A stretch of 64,000 nt of DNA, from assembly GCA_031315995.1 (NCBI GenBank), contig JALDRG010000008.1, positions 186,001 to 250,000 of the forward strand, in the 5' to 3' direction. The stretch comes from Nitrospira sp. Its GTDB lineage: Bacteria; Nitrospirota; Nitrospiria; Nitrospirales; Nitrospiraceae. Below the pieces are notes generated by a model, which was not told the DNA's origin, ran no database searches, and was given only the letters and a program-made list of their open reading frames with translations. A program made the translations under genes and the position numbers. Position 1 is the stretch's first letter. The number at the start of each line of letters is the position of its first letter. Shown here piece after piece: positions 53,397-62,955 of this stretch.

Positions 53397-56300
53397 ATGA
53401 CCACTCCCGCTCCACAGGATGACCCGCTGACACTCGCGACGATTCTGGAGGAAGAAGCCGAACTCCTCCATGGTCCCCTTCCTAAAGACTTTCCCACTGG
53501 GGCACCCGAAGGCGTGCGCAACGCCGCGCTCTTCCGACACATCCACGCCTGCCACCCTAAACGCGCCGGTCTCTGTTTTTCGGGTGGAGGCATACGCAGC
53601 GCCACCATCGGACTCGGCGTCTTACAGTCGCTCGCCCGGCTGCAGCTCTTGAACAAATTCGATTACCTGTCGACGGTCTCCGGCGGCGGCTACATCGGCA
53701 GTTGGCTCACCGCCTGGATTCACCGCCATCCGCGCGGCCTGGACGGCGTGATCGACGATCTACGCGTCACCCCGAAAACGGGCGCGCCCACCACGCCGCC
53801 GCCGGTCCAATGGCTACGAAACTACAGCAACTATCTGAGTCCGCACCTGGGCTTCCTCTCGGCTGATTCCTGGACCCTTCTCGGCATCTATCTGCGTAAT
53901 CTGCATCTCAATTGGATGGTGCTCCTGCCGATGCTGATGTTGCCCTTGCTCGTGCCGCGCTGGGCCGTGGCCCTCGCTGAGCTGAACACCTGCACGAAGC
54001 CGCTTCCGGCCTGCGAGGCTCCGCTTCAACCCTACCTGTCCCCCCTGATGATGTTCGGCCTCGGGCTCGCCGTCATGGCGCTGATTTATCTGCACCTCTG
54101 CCGGCCGACCCTCCGCGAGTATCGCCGCAACACCTGGTGGCAGACGTTGGAAAGCCAGCACTGGTTTCTGGTCGCCTGCCTTGGGCCCTTGATCACATCC
54201 GTGTTCTGCCTCACCACGGCTTGGGCCTGGTTTCGCAACGGAGGCGGCGCGCTGGAGCAATTCAGCCTCCCCCACGCCGTGCTCGGCGGAGCCGTGATCC
54301 ACACCGGCAGCTGGCTGTTTTCCGCTGTCGCGCTCAAGCGATTCAAATCCTGTTCTCCGTGGCTCCTCTGGGAAACCGGTGCCGTCGCGGCGACCGGTGC
54401 GCTGGGCGGATGGTTTCTCCAGTCTGTCGTGGCGAAGACCCCCCATGACATGATTGTCGCCACGTTCGCCGAATGGTTCGCGACATTCGCCGTTCCTGCC
54501 GTCCTGGCGATATTCTTGTTGACCGCCACGGTCTTCATCGGCCTCGCCAGCCGGTTCACCGAAGAACAGGATCGCGAATGGTGGGGGCGTACTGGTTCCT
54601 GGGTGTTGATCGTCATGGTCATTTGGTCAGGACTCTCAGCCATCGTCGCTTTCGGACCCGGTCTGATCGCCTGGATCCCCAAGATCGCCGCCTCACTGGG
54701 CGGTATTTCTGCCCTGCTCACCCTGGTGCTTGGCTTCGGTTCTCGAACCACCGCGCAACAGGCGGAAGAACGGTCCACCATGACCCTCGTCACCGACTTG
54801 GCCGTCAAGGCCGCCGCGCCCGTGTTCATGCTCTGCGTTCTCATCGCGCTGGCACTGGGTACCAGTTGGCAATTAGACCTCTTCGCCCATCACTATGGGA
54901 CGCACCTCAACGATCTCCGCGAGCCCAGGCCGATCGGAGAAGGCATGTGGGCCGATCCCTGGGGCCACACTCAAGTGCTCCACAACACGCCGCTGTGGAT
55001 GCTGTTTCGATTCACGGTCACCGTGGCTCTGCTGGGTTTGCTCATGTCCGCCTTTATCAACATCAACCGGTTTTCTCTCCATGCGATGTATCGCAACCGC
55101 CTCATTCGAGCCTATCTCGGGGCCTCTCGCATTCGGGCTGAACGGGAACACAGCTTCAATCCGTTCACCGGATTCGACAACCTGGACAACCCGTCCATGA
55201 GCGACGTACGGTTCGACGATCTGCGCCTGGCCCGGTGGATAGCCGAGAAGGAATTTTCGTCCGACACCCGCGCGCAACTCGACGCCTTCCACGCATTGTC
55301 CGATCCACAGCCGGCCCAGGCGCAAGCCATAACGGATCGCCTGGAGCAGACCCTCACCGCACTTTCTCCTCAGGCTCTGGCCAAGGCCGCCGAACAATTG
55401 CGGGTCGGACCGGCCTGCCTCGCCAAGATCGCCGCCCTGCAGCAACCGGACACCGCCGCAGGGCGAGAGGCCATCGCCTGGCTCACCGCGCTGTTTCTGA
55501 ATAACCTGCATGGCCAGACCCCACGCCCGCTGCATCTCATCAACATCGCCCTCAACCTGGTCAAGGGCGACAACCTGGCCTGGCAACAACGCAAGGCCCA
55601 ATCGTTCACAATCAGTCCTCTCCACAGCGGCAGTTGGAATCTCGGCTATCGCCGCTCGGAGGAATATGGCGCGAACCGCTACTTGAACCAACCCCTGTCC
55701 CTTGGCACGGCCTTGGCGATATCCGGCGCCGCCGCCAGCCCCAATATGGGCTATCACTCCTCCTCAGCCGTGACGTTTCTCCTGGCGTTGTTCAATATTC
55801 GGCTGGGCTGGTGGCTCGGAAATCCTGGCCCCGCCGGCGCCGACACCTATCGCAAAGCTTCACCCAACGTGTCCGTCGGTCCATTGCTCGCCGAAGCCTT
55901 CGGCCTGACCGATTCGTGTCATCCCTACGTGTACCTCTCCGACGGCGGGCACTTCGAAAATCTCGGCTTGTACGAAATGGTCTTGCGCCGCTGTCACTGC
56001 ATTCTCGTCGTGGACGCGGGCTGCGACCCCCACCTGACCTTCGAGGATCTCGGCAACGCCATCCGTAAAATCCGCATCGATCTGGGAATCGACATCGAAC
56101 TGAATCTCGACCAGATCAAGCGGCAGGGCGACGCCACGACCAGCAACCGCCACCACGCCATCGGGATTATTCGCTACGACAAAGTGGACACGAACGCTAC
56201 TGCCGGGACCTTGCTCTACCTCAAACCTTCGCTGACCGGGAACGAGCCATCGGACATCCAGGACTATGCCGCGCGCCATCCCTCCTTTCCGCACGAACCG

Positions 56301-56897
56301 ACCTCCGACCAGTTTTTCGATGAAGCCCAGTTCGAATCCTATCGCCGACTGGGCGAGCACATCACCCAGCAGGTCCTACGCCCCGCGATTCACCGAAGCG
56401 AGCAGGACTTTTCGTCGCTCTGTCATGCGCTCCGCTCGCACTGGGTGACGACCCCGCCGGGGATGCGTGAATCCTTCCTCGGCGAAACCAACGATCTGAA
56501 AGATCTCGAACGTCTGCTGCGTGACGACCCCGACTTGCTCCGCTACGACTTAGAAATCTATCCCGAGCTTCGTTCCGTATTCGGTGTCGATCCGGGAGAT
56601 ATCGCCGTCAATCCGCGGGCCGCGCTGCATACCTGCAATCTGCAAATCCAGCTCATGGAGCAGGTGCACCTGGCCGTCAATCTCGATGAGTTCCATAGTC
56701 ATGCGCTCAACCGCGGCTGGATGAACCTGTTCCGGCGCTGGACGTCCGCTGAAACGTTCCGCCGCTTCTGGCCCACACTCTGCGGAATGTACAGCCAACA
56801 GTTCGTCCGGTTTGCCGACGAACACCTGAATCTCTCACTCGACGGCGTTCTGGTCCTTGAATCGATGGAACCACGAGCGACCTCGTCGCTTGTCTGA
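53397..56897 (+). CDS. Giant patatin-like phospholipase with membrane region inside the catalytic domain
   Basis: This 1166-residue protein begins with patatin motifs: the oxyanion-hole GGGIRSA (63-69) and the nucleophile Ser95 in STVSGGGYIGSW. The catalytic Asp in SDGGHFENLG is near residue 849. Between them lies a region of about 650 residues with roughly nine hydrophobic segments (about 170-560) and a helical hydrophilic part (about 580-730). The two catalytic halves are thus separated by an unusually large membrane insertion. It is probably a membrane-bound lipid acyl hydrolase. A typical G-x-S-x-G elbow is altered to T-V-S-G-G. It appears to be transcribed alone. Confidence 0.8.
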   Translation: MTTPAPQDDPLTLATILEEEAELLHGPLPKDFPTGAPEGVRNAALFRHIHACHPKRAGLCFSGGGIRSATIGLGVLQSLARLQLLNKFDYLSTVSGGGYIGSWLTAWIHRHPRGLDGVIDDLRVTPKTGAPTTPPPVQWLRNYSNYLSPHLGFLSADSWTLLGIYLRNLHLNWMVLLPMLMLPLLVPRWAVALAELNTCTKPLPACEAPLQPYLSPLMMFGLGLAVMALIYLHLCRPTLREYRRNTWWQTLESQHWFLVACLGPLITSVFCLTTAWAWFRNGGGALEQFSLPHAVLGGAVIHTGSWLFSAVALKRFKSCSPWLLWETGAVAATGALGGWFLQSVVAKTPHDMIVATFAEWFATFAVPAVLAIFLLTATVFIGLASRFTEEQDREWWGRTGSWVLIVMVIWSGLSAIVAFGPGLIAWIPKIAASLGGISALLTLVLGFGSRTTAQQAEERSTMTLVTDLAVKAAAPVFMLCVLIALALGTSWQLDLFAHHYGTHLNDLREPRPIGEGMWADPWGHTQVLHNTPLWMLFRFTVTVALLGLLMSAFININRFSLHAMYRNRLIRAYLGASRIRAEREHSFNPFTGFDNLDNPSMSDVRFDDLRLARWIAEKEFSSDTRAQLDAFHALSDPQPAQAQAITDRLEQTLTALSPQALAKAAEQLRVGPACLAKIAALQQPDTAAGREAIAWLTALFLNNLHGQTPRPLHLINIALNLVKGDNLAWQQRKAQSFTISPLHSGSWNLGYRRSEEYGANRYLNQPLSLGTALAISGAAASPNMGYHSSSAVTFLLALFNIRLGWWLGNPGPAGADTYRKASPNVSVGPLLAEAFGLTDSCHPYVYLSDGGHFENLGLYEMVLRRCHCILVVDAGCDPHLTFEDLGNAIRKIRIDLGIDIELNLDQIKRQGDATTSNRHHAIGIIRYDKVDTNATAGTLLYLKPSLTGNEPSDIQDYAARHPSFPHEPTSDQFFDEAQFESYRRLGEHITQQVLRPAIHRSEQDFSSLCHALRSHWVTTPPGMRESFLGETNDLKDLERLLRDDPDLLRYDLEIYPELRSVFGVDPGDIAVNPRAALHTCNLQIQLMEQVHLAVNLDEFHSHALNRGWMNLFRRWTSAETFRRFWPTLCGMYSQQFVRFADEHLNLSLDGVLVLESMEPRATSSLV

Positions 56898-57604
56898 GAC
56901 CCGTCTATCAATGGGCCTCCGTGCCGGACTATGCGCAGACGTTTCTGCAAGCCCCGGGAAGCGACCGCCCGATGTAAACAGGTTCACCACGCTTCGCCGC
57001 ATCCTGGCAAAATGCGCTGCCACGATGACAAGCCAGCCCGGTCCGCCCGGGCGAAATCTTGGCGGTCGTCACCGCCACACGAATGTCCGTGACCGGACAC
57101 CGGCTCGCATTGGGTATTGATGGGTCAGGTCACGCATCGAGGAAGCTCTTCGGCCCGGCCATCGCCTGGTTTCGTCAAGGCCATGGCCGAACTCATGAGG
57201 CATAACGGCCATATTCTGACCACGGGCTCGACAATCCCAGCTGGGCGGGCACATCCATTCGCAATGTCGGCGAAGTTTCGACGCACAGAACGGCTGGGGT
57301 TTACGCGGGACTGCTCGATCCGGCTCGGTTCCGGCGTCCCGTCAGCTGATCACGAGCACGGTGACTGTGGGTCCTCGGCGTTGGCTGACCTGTAGACCTG
57401 TCGACGAAGACGACGATCACCGCCGCCGGCAATGTCCCTACTGGACGGTGCACCCAGGCGAGTCGCTGGAGTTTGGATCGTGATATTCGACTAGTGGGCC
57501 GGGTCCGACAGGCTGTCTACCTTCCGTGAGGGGATCAGGGCTGCTGCGGCCAGCGCGGCCGGCTTCGGCCTCCTTCAGAACTCGTTCCTGAGCGCCGCCA
57601 ACGG
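56898..57604. other. 707-bp gene-poor, probably decayed region
   Basis: No reading frame here has a good start site, recognisable family or sustained length. Short pieces with protein-like flavour (GEILAVVTATRMSVTGHRLALGIDG near 57050; GEVSTHRTAGVYAGLLDP near 57270) occur in different frames, separated by stops, as in a decayed gene. I cannot identify the source. The end next to 57605 may include remnants of the tail of the HerA-like gene. Confidence 0.45.
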
Positions 57605-59896
57605 TTATGCAATGCCGCCAATGTTGTCCTCGGGCCTGACCGACGTCTTGTGACCTTCATCACTCCGACCGGCCCCGCGATCGCCGTGGTCGCCTGCCGA
57701 TATTGCCGGCGCTGATCGCTCGTCCGAGAAACGCCCCCAGGACAGGCCTTCATCGGAGATCGCCGCCTGGAACTGGCTGCTGCGTGATTCTGCCTGCTGT
57801 CGCTCCACCATCTGCTCGGCGCGCCGGATGCGATCCTGCAACGCGGCGATCTTGGGCGCATACTTTTTCCGTAACGCCTCGCTCTGGTGATCACGCTGTT
57901 CCCGACCGACCTGTTGAAGTCGCACACGAAAATCACGTTCGGACTCGCCGGGCATGGACATCGCCTTCGTGCTCGGACTCCGAAACAAGTCGACCTGTCG
58001 CGTCCGGAACAACCAGCCGGACAAATCTGTCTTCCAGCCGTCATACAGCCGGGCCTTGCCGGCCGCAGCCGCGAGGGCGCCAAATTGGGCCTCGCCCGCT
58101 GGGTCGCGCTCGAGGTCCGACAGGGCCACGTCTGCGACCGTCGCATGCTCCCACTCCACCGGCACGACGCCGTCGGTGAGAGGAGCCAGCAGGGTGATGG
58201 GCTCCGTCACATCGACCGCGGCCTTGCTGTCCGCAACCCGCACCTCAGCCACCCCCAACACCATCGGCTGATAGACAAGACTCTGAGCCTCCGGTTGTCG
58301 ACCCCGTACCGGCACAAAATATTGCGGCACCTCAGGTGGCAACATGGGACGTTGGGCCTGGGGGGATGCGGACGAGGTCACAGCAGAGCGTTCTGATCTG
58401 CTTGCCTCCACGGGCACCCCTCGCTTGAGAGGGTCCATCAGTTGCTTGATTTGCGTCCGCGTGAGGGGGCCACGGAGGTAAGAGAGCGTCCAGCGGGTCT
58501 GAAACACTTCCGGCGCATCTTCATGCACATTGTTCAAGAGGAACACGCGGTTCCCGAGTCCGGCCAGCAGCTGCTCCATCTGCTGACGATCGAATTTCTT
58601 GCCGCTGCTGGCAGCCGCGCCTTCCAACCCCTCCATCACCCGCGCCTTGTCGCGCTCTGTCTGCAGACGGCCGATAAACCAGGTGCCGGTATTGGCAAGG
58701 CCCTTGTAGTCAAGATCGACCGGGTTCTGCGTGGCCAGGACGACGCCCAGCCCGAAGGCCCGCGCCTGCTTGAGCAATGTCAGCAACGGCGCTTTCGACG
58801 GCGGATTAGCGACCGGGGGAAAGTAGCCGAATATCTCGTCCATATAGAGAATGGCGCGCAGGCTCGTGGTGCCGGATTGAGCACGCACCCATCCCAATGT
58901 CTGGTTCAGGAGCAAGGACACGAAGAACATGCGCTCGGCATCGTTCAAATGGGCGATGGAAAAAATCGCGATGCGCGGTTTCCCTGTCGGGCCATAGAGC
59001 ATCCGCCCGACATCCAGCGCCTCGCCTTCCATCCAGGCGGCAAAGCCCGGAGCCGCCAACAAGTTATTCAATTGCATGGCCAAGGCAAACCGTTCCTTCG
59101 AGGGAAAGAACGACTCCACATCGAGCACACCCACTTTCGTCATCGGAGGGGTCTGAATCTGATGGATGAGCGCCGGCAGATCGAGATCTCGCCCCGTCCG
59201 CCAGGCGCTGTCAAAAATCGACGACAGGAGGATGTGCTCACGACTCTTGATCGGATCAGCCTCTACTCCGATCAGCCCCAGCAGACTGGTGACGGTCGTA
59301 CCGATGCGCTCGCGAAGGAGTTCGGCATCGTCGAGCATCTCCGGCGAGGGAGCGGCGAAGGATTTCAGAATCGACACCGGCAAACCGGCACTACTCCCCG
59401 GCGTGTACACCACGAACTCCGCCGCATCACGTAACTTTTGAATGCGCTCTCCGCTCTGACCCCACTCGCCAAGCCCTTTCTCCCACAGTCCCGCCTGCTG
59501 CGCGGCAAAATCTGCGGCGGGCAGGCCTTTCTTGCGCGCGTCGTCCTCGTTGATCCAGGGCGCGAAGTCTTCGCCCCGGAGTTGAGGAAAGGTCAGGAGG
59601 AGGTTGGCGAGGTCCCCCTTCGGATCGATGACGATGGCAGGAATCCCGTCGATAGCGGCTTCTTCCAACAACCCGACGCAGAGACCGGTCTTGCCGCTCC
59701 CGGTCATGCCCACGCAGACCGCGTGAGTCACCAGATCTTTCGAGTCGTAGAGCAACCAGCCGGGCTTGGCCTGCTTGGCGGCGAGATCATACGAACGGCC
59801 GAGGTAAAAGACCCCGAGTTTTTCGAAATCGTGCGCAATAGACTGTTGATCTTGTGCCGTGCCCTTGCGCGGCGACGGATGCTTCTTGCTCGGCAT
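57605..59896 (-). CDS. HerA-like ATPase (DUF853 type) with a frameshifted tail
   Basis: This 763-residue protein belongs to the HerA/FtsK-type ATPases of the DUF853 family. Walker A is GMTGSGKT (63-70), followed by VIDPKGDL (about 89-96); Walker B ILYMDEIFGYFP is near residue 350 and LATQNP follows. The family is thought to be linked to DNA processing, but its exact role is unclear. In the last 50 residues the frame departs from the family: pieces resembling the expected tail (LGAFLGRAISAGNIG and RATTAIAGPVGVMK) lie in other frames of the same strand, so the 3' end has suffered indels. GGGGGAG precedes the ATG. Confidence 0.85.
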   Translation of the reverse strand: MPSKKHPSPRKGTAQDQQSIAHDFEKLGVFYLGRSYDLAAKQAKPGWLLYDSKDLVTHAVCVGMTGSGKTGLCVGLLEEAAIDGIPAIVIDPKGDLANLLLTFPQLRGEDFAPWINEDDARKKGLPAADFAAQQAGLWEKGLGEWGQSGERIQKLRDAAEFVVYTPGSSAGLPVSILKSFAAPSPEMLDDAELLRERIGTTVTSLLGLIGVEADPIKSREHILLSSIFDSAWRTGRDLDLPALIHQIQTPPMTKVGVLDVESFFPSKERFALAMQLNNLLAAPGFAAWMEGEALDVGRMLYGPTGKPRIAIFSIAHLNDAERMFFVSLLLNQTLGWVRAQSGTTSLRAILYMDEIFGYFPPVANPPSKAPLLTLLKQARAFGLGVVLATQNPVDLDYKGLANTGTWFIGRLQTERDKARVMEGLEGAAASSGKKFDRQQMEQLLAGLGNRVFLLNNVHEDAPEVFQTRWTLSYLRGPLTRTQIKQLMDPLKRGVPVEASRSERSAVTSSASPQAQRPMLPPEVPQYFVPVRGRQPEAQSLVYQPMVLGVAEVRVADSKAAVDVTEPITLLAPLTDGVVPVEWEHATVADVALSDLERDPAGEAQFGALAAAAGKARLYDGWKTDLSGWLFRTRQVDLFRSPSTKAMSMPGESERDFRVRLQQVGREQRDHQSEALRKKYAPKIAALQDRIRRAEQMVERQQAESRSSQFQAAISDEGLSWGRFSDERSAPAISAGDHGDRGAGRSDEGHKTSVRPEDNIGGIA

Positions 59897-59916
59897 AGAC
59901 TCCCCCGGTCAGACAG

Positions 59917-59935
59917 AAATCATTGTAAATCATTG
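59917..59935. repeat. Tandem repeat AAATCATTG upstream of the HerA-like gene
   Basis: AAATCATTG occurs at 59917-59925 and 59927-59935, a ten-base period, about 20-40 bases upstream of the HerA-like start. The helical phasing fits a regulator binding site, and TACAAT on the minus strand overlaps it as a possible -10. Confidence 0.35.
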
Positions 59936-60036
59936 GTATGACGTGGCTAAAGACGGGTGCATTGTATGATCCGCTGACTGGCTCCGCAAGCGTCCTTCTC
60001 CGTTAGCCCTACCACGGCAACGCGGGTTATATGTCG

Positions 60037-60049
60037 CCCCTGCTAGGGG
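60037..60049. other. Small palindrome in the divergent intergenic region
   Basis: CCCCT (60037-60041) and AGGGG (60045-60049) flank a three-base centre, about midway between the divergent HerA-like gene and the lipoprotein gene. It could be an operator or a short hairpin. The role is unknown. Confidence 0.25.
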
Positions 60050-60143
60050 TCTCACTAGTGCCGTTTGCCGGGTGAAATTCATACAGTCACATCGACAGGT
60101 GGACCAAATCAGTACAGATCAACAGAAAGAGGGGGGAGCCGTC

Positions 60144-60413
60144 ATGACAAGGTCTTGGGTATTCGGAGTCGCATTGGTGCTCGCAGGCTGTGGACCGCAC
60201 TACACCATTCCCAATTATGAAACGAACGAAATAGAAAAAGTCATTTCGAGCGGCCGCTCCCCACAGGGTTGCATTGAAAACCTCAAGGAAGATGCCAAGG
60301 AACTCAGGGTCGACGTCCGATTGGTCGATGTGCAGCACCTGCCTTCATCGGGGCCGATTTCCTGGATCTATTCGAACAGTTACACCTGCACGGGCAAGGT
60401 CTACAACAAGTAA
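60144..60413 (+). CDS. Small lipoprotein, first gene of the acyl-assembly operon
   Basis: This 89-residue protein has a short signal peptide with lipobox VLAGC (Cys about 16) and a mature part with two further Cys (QGCIEN and TCTGK) that may form a disulfide. GGGGGAG precedes the ATG at good spacing. I do not recognise a family. It is seven bases upstream of the deacetylase-like gene and thus probably starts the operon. Confidence 0.75.
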   Translation: MTRSWVFGVALVLAGCGPHYTIPNYETNEIEKVISSGRSPQGCIENLKEDAKELRVDVRLVDVQHLPSSGPISWIYSNSYTCTGKVYNK

Positions 60414-60420
60414 GGGATGG

Positions 60421-61248
60421 ATGGCCGTGAATAGCGCCACGATACACGCACCCACAGCGCGACAGGGACCAGGGGCGACGGCGGCGACGCTCGACGCTCC
60501 TCTCACCCTGCGCTTTGTGTTGACGTTTGATGACGGCCCCCACGCCAACACCGCTCAAGTGTTACGGCAATTGGCGCGTAATCCGGTGCAGCCGGACATC
60601 AAGGCGATCTTTTTCGTGCAGACCAGGCACCCGGGGGGAGGAGGGACACCGGAAGGCCGCTCCATGCTCTCTATCGAACAGAGCGAAGGGCATCTGTTGG
60701 GCCTGCATACCGGCACGTCGCGACATGTCAGCCACACCGGAATGGCATCTGTCGACCTCGATCGTTCTCTCCGCGACGGGAAAGAAGACCTCTATGGCAT
60801 TACCGGTCGATTCCCATTGCTGGTCAGGCCTCCCTACTGGCTGTATAGCCCATCCACGCTTGCCAGTTACGGACGACACAGACTCCACATGCTGTTGTCG
60901 GACCTGAAAGCCTTCGACGGGGTGAATTGGGGAAACCACTTGTTTCGACGATGGAGTTTTCGATCACAACTGGCAGGCCTACGAACCCGGTTTCTGCGGG
61001 ATGGCCTGCCGGTGATGAATCACACCATTCCCATCGTCGTGACGTTTCACGATACGAACGCCTATACGGCCGGTCATGTGAGCGAGTACCTCGGCCTGCT
61101 GATCGAAGAGTCCGGCCGACTGGGTCTCCCGCTGCATCACAAACCTTTTTTTGACTCTGCCCATGACCTGTCGGAGGCCGGACTCCGGCGAGCCGTTCAG
61201 CACCCTTCGATCTCTCACCACCCCCACTCGCTTCTTGAGGCACCGTAA
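60421..61248 (+). CDS. Polysaccharide deacetylase-like protein in the acyl-assembly operon
   Basis: This 275-residue protein shows the NodB deacetylase motifs: FVLTFDDGPH (motif 1, both Asp present), HTGTSRH (HxxxH-type metal ligands), RPPYW (motif 3) and IVVTFHDTNAY near the end. No signal peptide is evident. AAGGGATGG overlaps the ATG region and supports this start. A deacetylase is not a standard part of aryl-polyene loci, so it may modify a sugar or amide in the final product. Its stop lies one base before the ACP start. Confidence 0.8.
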   Translation: MAVNSATIHAPTARQGPGATAATLDAPLTLRFVLTFDDGPHANTAQVLRQLARNPVQPDIKAIFFVQTRHPGGGGTPEGRSMLSIEQSEGHLLGLHTGTSRHVSHTGMASVDLDRSLRDGKEDLYGITGRFPLLVRPPYWLYSPSTLASYGRHRLHMLLSDLKAFDGVNWGNHLFRRWSFRSQLAGLRTRFLRDGLPVMNHTIPIVVTFHDTNAYTAGHVSEYLGLLIEESGRLGLPLHHKPFFDSAHDLSEAGLRRAVQHPSISHHPHSLLEAP

Positions 61249-61249
61249 T

Positions 61250-61531
61250 ATGACGACGCCTTTAAAAACGGGACCGGCTACCGAGAGCAGTCTGGAACGG
61301 GATGTAGCGAAACTGCTCGTCGACTCGCTCCGATTGGAGATGCAGCCTGAGCACATCGACCCTTCCGCGGCTCTCTTCGGCGACGGGCTCGGCTTGGACT
61401 CGATCGACATGCTGGAGATCGCCCTGGTGGTATCCAAACGATATGGAGTCGAACTGCGCTCGGAAAATCGTGCGGCCTTCGGCTCGCTTCGCGCCTTAGC
61501 CGCCCACATTGCCGGAAACCGCACCAAATGA
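61250..61531 (+). CDS. Acyl carrier protein
   Basis: This 93-residue protein has the phosphopantetheine attachment motif GLGLDSIDMLEI with Ser51 in the expected place, and the four-helix pattern of carrier proteins. It should carry acyl intermediates as thioesters. The ATG overlaps the preceding gene region by tight spacing, and its stop overlaps the ligase start (ATGA). Confidence 0.93.
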   Translation: MTTPLKTGPATESSLERDVAKLLVDSLRLEMQPEHIDPSAALFGDGLGLDSIDMLEIALVVSKRYGVELRSENRAAFGSLRALAAHIAGNRTK

Positions 61532-62955
61532 TGCGTTCAATGGACAGCAGGACAGCCACAGCCCATCCCGTCCGACGACGGGAGTATGGCGGCCGCCTCC
61601 CTGACCCATCCGCCTTCCCCCTGCTGACCCATCGGTCACCCGGTGACACCGTGGCATGGCATCAGGACCGCGCCTACTCCAAGCAGGAATTCCTTCGATC
61701 GGTTCAGGCCCTGGCCTTACGGCTGCCGGCCAAACGATATGCGATCAATCTCTGCCGAAACCGGTACCATTTTGCCGTGGGTTTCGCGGCGGCCTTGCTC
61801 GCCCGGCAAATCAGCCTCATGCCGACCTGCCGCGCCGCCGAACCTCTGCAGCAACTGTCTCAACGGTATCCCGACGCCTACCTGCTCACCGATCACGATG
61901 AGATCGAGAGCGGGTTGCCCCGGTTTTTGATGACCGACGTCGTCGAGGACGATGCGGGGCCCGCCGAGAATCCGGCCATTCCGGCCGATCGGATCGCCGC
62001 CATTGTCTTCACCTCCGGAAGCAGCGGCATTCCCCGCGCCCACGCCAAGAGCTGGGGCTCCCTGGTCATGGGCGCCCAGGCACTCGGCAAGCAATTCGAC
62101 CTGTCCACCAGTCCGAGCAGAATCGTGGTGGGCACTGTTCCCCCGCAGCATATGTACGGACTGGAAACGACGATCATGGTACCGCTGCAATGGGGCTGGA
62201 GTATTCACGCCGGCAACTCGGTGCTGCCTGCCGATATCAGAACCGACCTTGAACGACTCGCGGCGCCGGCTTGGTTGATGACCACTCCTTTCCATCTCAA
62301 GGCCTATGTCAGCGAACGGGTGCATTTGCCGGGTCTCGAAGGGATTATTTCCGCCACCATGCCTTTGAGCCGCTCACTCGCACAGGAGGCCGAACGCCTC
62401 TGGCAATCGCCCGTGCATGAAATATACGGCTGTACGGAAGGCGGCATGCTGGCCTCCCGACGCGCGACGTCCGGAGACCTCTGGAGCCTCTGTCCTAACT
62501 TGCGAATGAAGCAGGAGGGGGACGTCAGCTGGGTGACCGGCGGACATGTGGGCACGTGGCTTCAATTGACGGACCGCATCCGCATCCACGACCGACGGGA
62601 ATTCATCTTGCTGGGTCCGAGTTACGACCTAGTGAAGGTGGCCGGGAAGCGCGCCTCCCTGGCGGCGCTGAACGCCGCGCTGAACCGTGTGGAGGGGGTA
62701 TCGGACGGAGCGTTTTATTGGCCCGATCAAGGCCGATCGGGACAGGGGCGATTGTGCGCCTTCGTGGTGGCGCCCGGGGTCAAACCAGCCGCCATCCTTG
62801 CCGATCTCCGCCGGCGCATTGATCCTGTATTCCTTCCCCGCCCGATTTACCTGGTCTCTTCATTGCCCAGAAATGCCACCGGAAAGCTTCCCCATGAGCA
62901 GTTGGAAACCTTCGCCGGCCGCATCATGCATCCGAACCGACCGTCGCGAGGGTAA
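61528..62955 (+). CDS. AMP-dependent acyl or aryl ligase
   Basis: This 475-residue protein belongs to the adenylate-forming family. The phosphate loop is FTSGSSGIPRAHAKS (near 158-172), the aromatic motif is YGCTEGG, and the catalytic Lys is in NATGK (near 453). It is shorter than typical acyl-CoA synthetases, as are the ligases that load starter units in aryl-polyene loci. It probably activates an aromatic or fatty acid and loads it onto the adjacent ACP. It overlaps the ACP gene by four bases. Confidence 0.9.
   Translation: MMRSMDSRTATAHPVRRREYGGRLPDPSAFPLLTHRSPGDTVAWHQDRAYSKQEFLRSVQALALRLPAKRYAINLCRNRYHFAVGFAAALLARQISLMPTCRAAEPLQQLSQRYPDAYLLTDHDEIESGLPRFLMTDVVEDDAGPAENPAIPADRIAAIVFTSGSSGIPRAHAKSWGSLVMGAQALGKQFDLSTSPSRIVVGTVPPQHMYGLETTIMVPLQWGWSIHAGNSVLPADIRTDLERLAAPAWLMTTPFHLKAYVSERVHLPGLEGIISATMPLSRSLAQEAERLWQSPVHEIYGCTEGGMLASRRATSGDLWSLCPNLRMKQEGDVSWVTGGHVGTWLQLTDRIRIHDRREFILLGPSYDLVKVAGKRASLAALNAALNRVEGVSDGAFYWPDQGRSGQGRLCAFVVAPGVKPAAILADLRRRIDPVFLPRPIYLVSSLPRNATGKLPHEQLETFAGRIMHPNRPSRG

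Noticed and set aside
53102..53422. Open frame of 106 codons upstream of the patatin-type gene
   Set aside because: It has no ribosome binding site and overlaps the better-supported gene. Its composition is not protein-like.
57117..57395. Open frame of 92 codons in the gap after the patatin-type gene
   Set aside because: There is no recognisable domain and neighbouring frames carry competing fragments. It was treated as decayed DNA.
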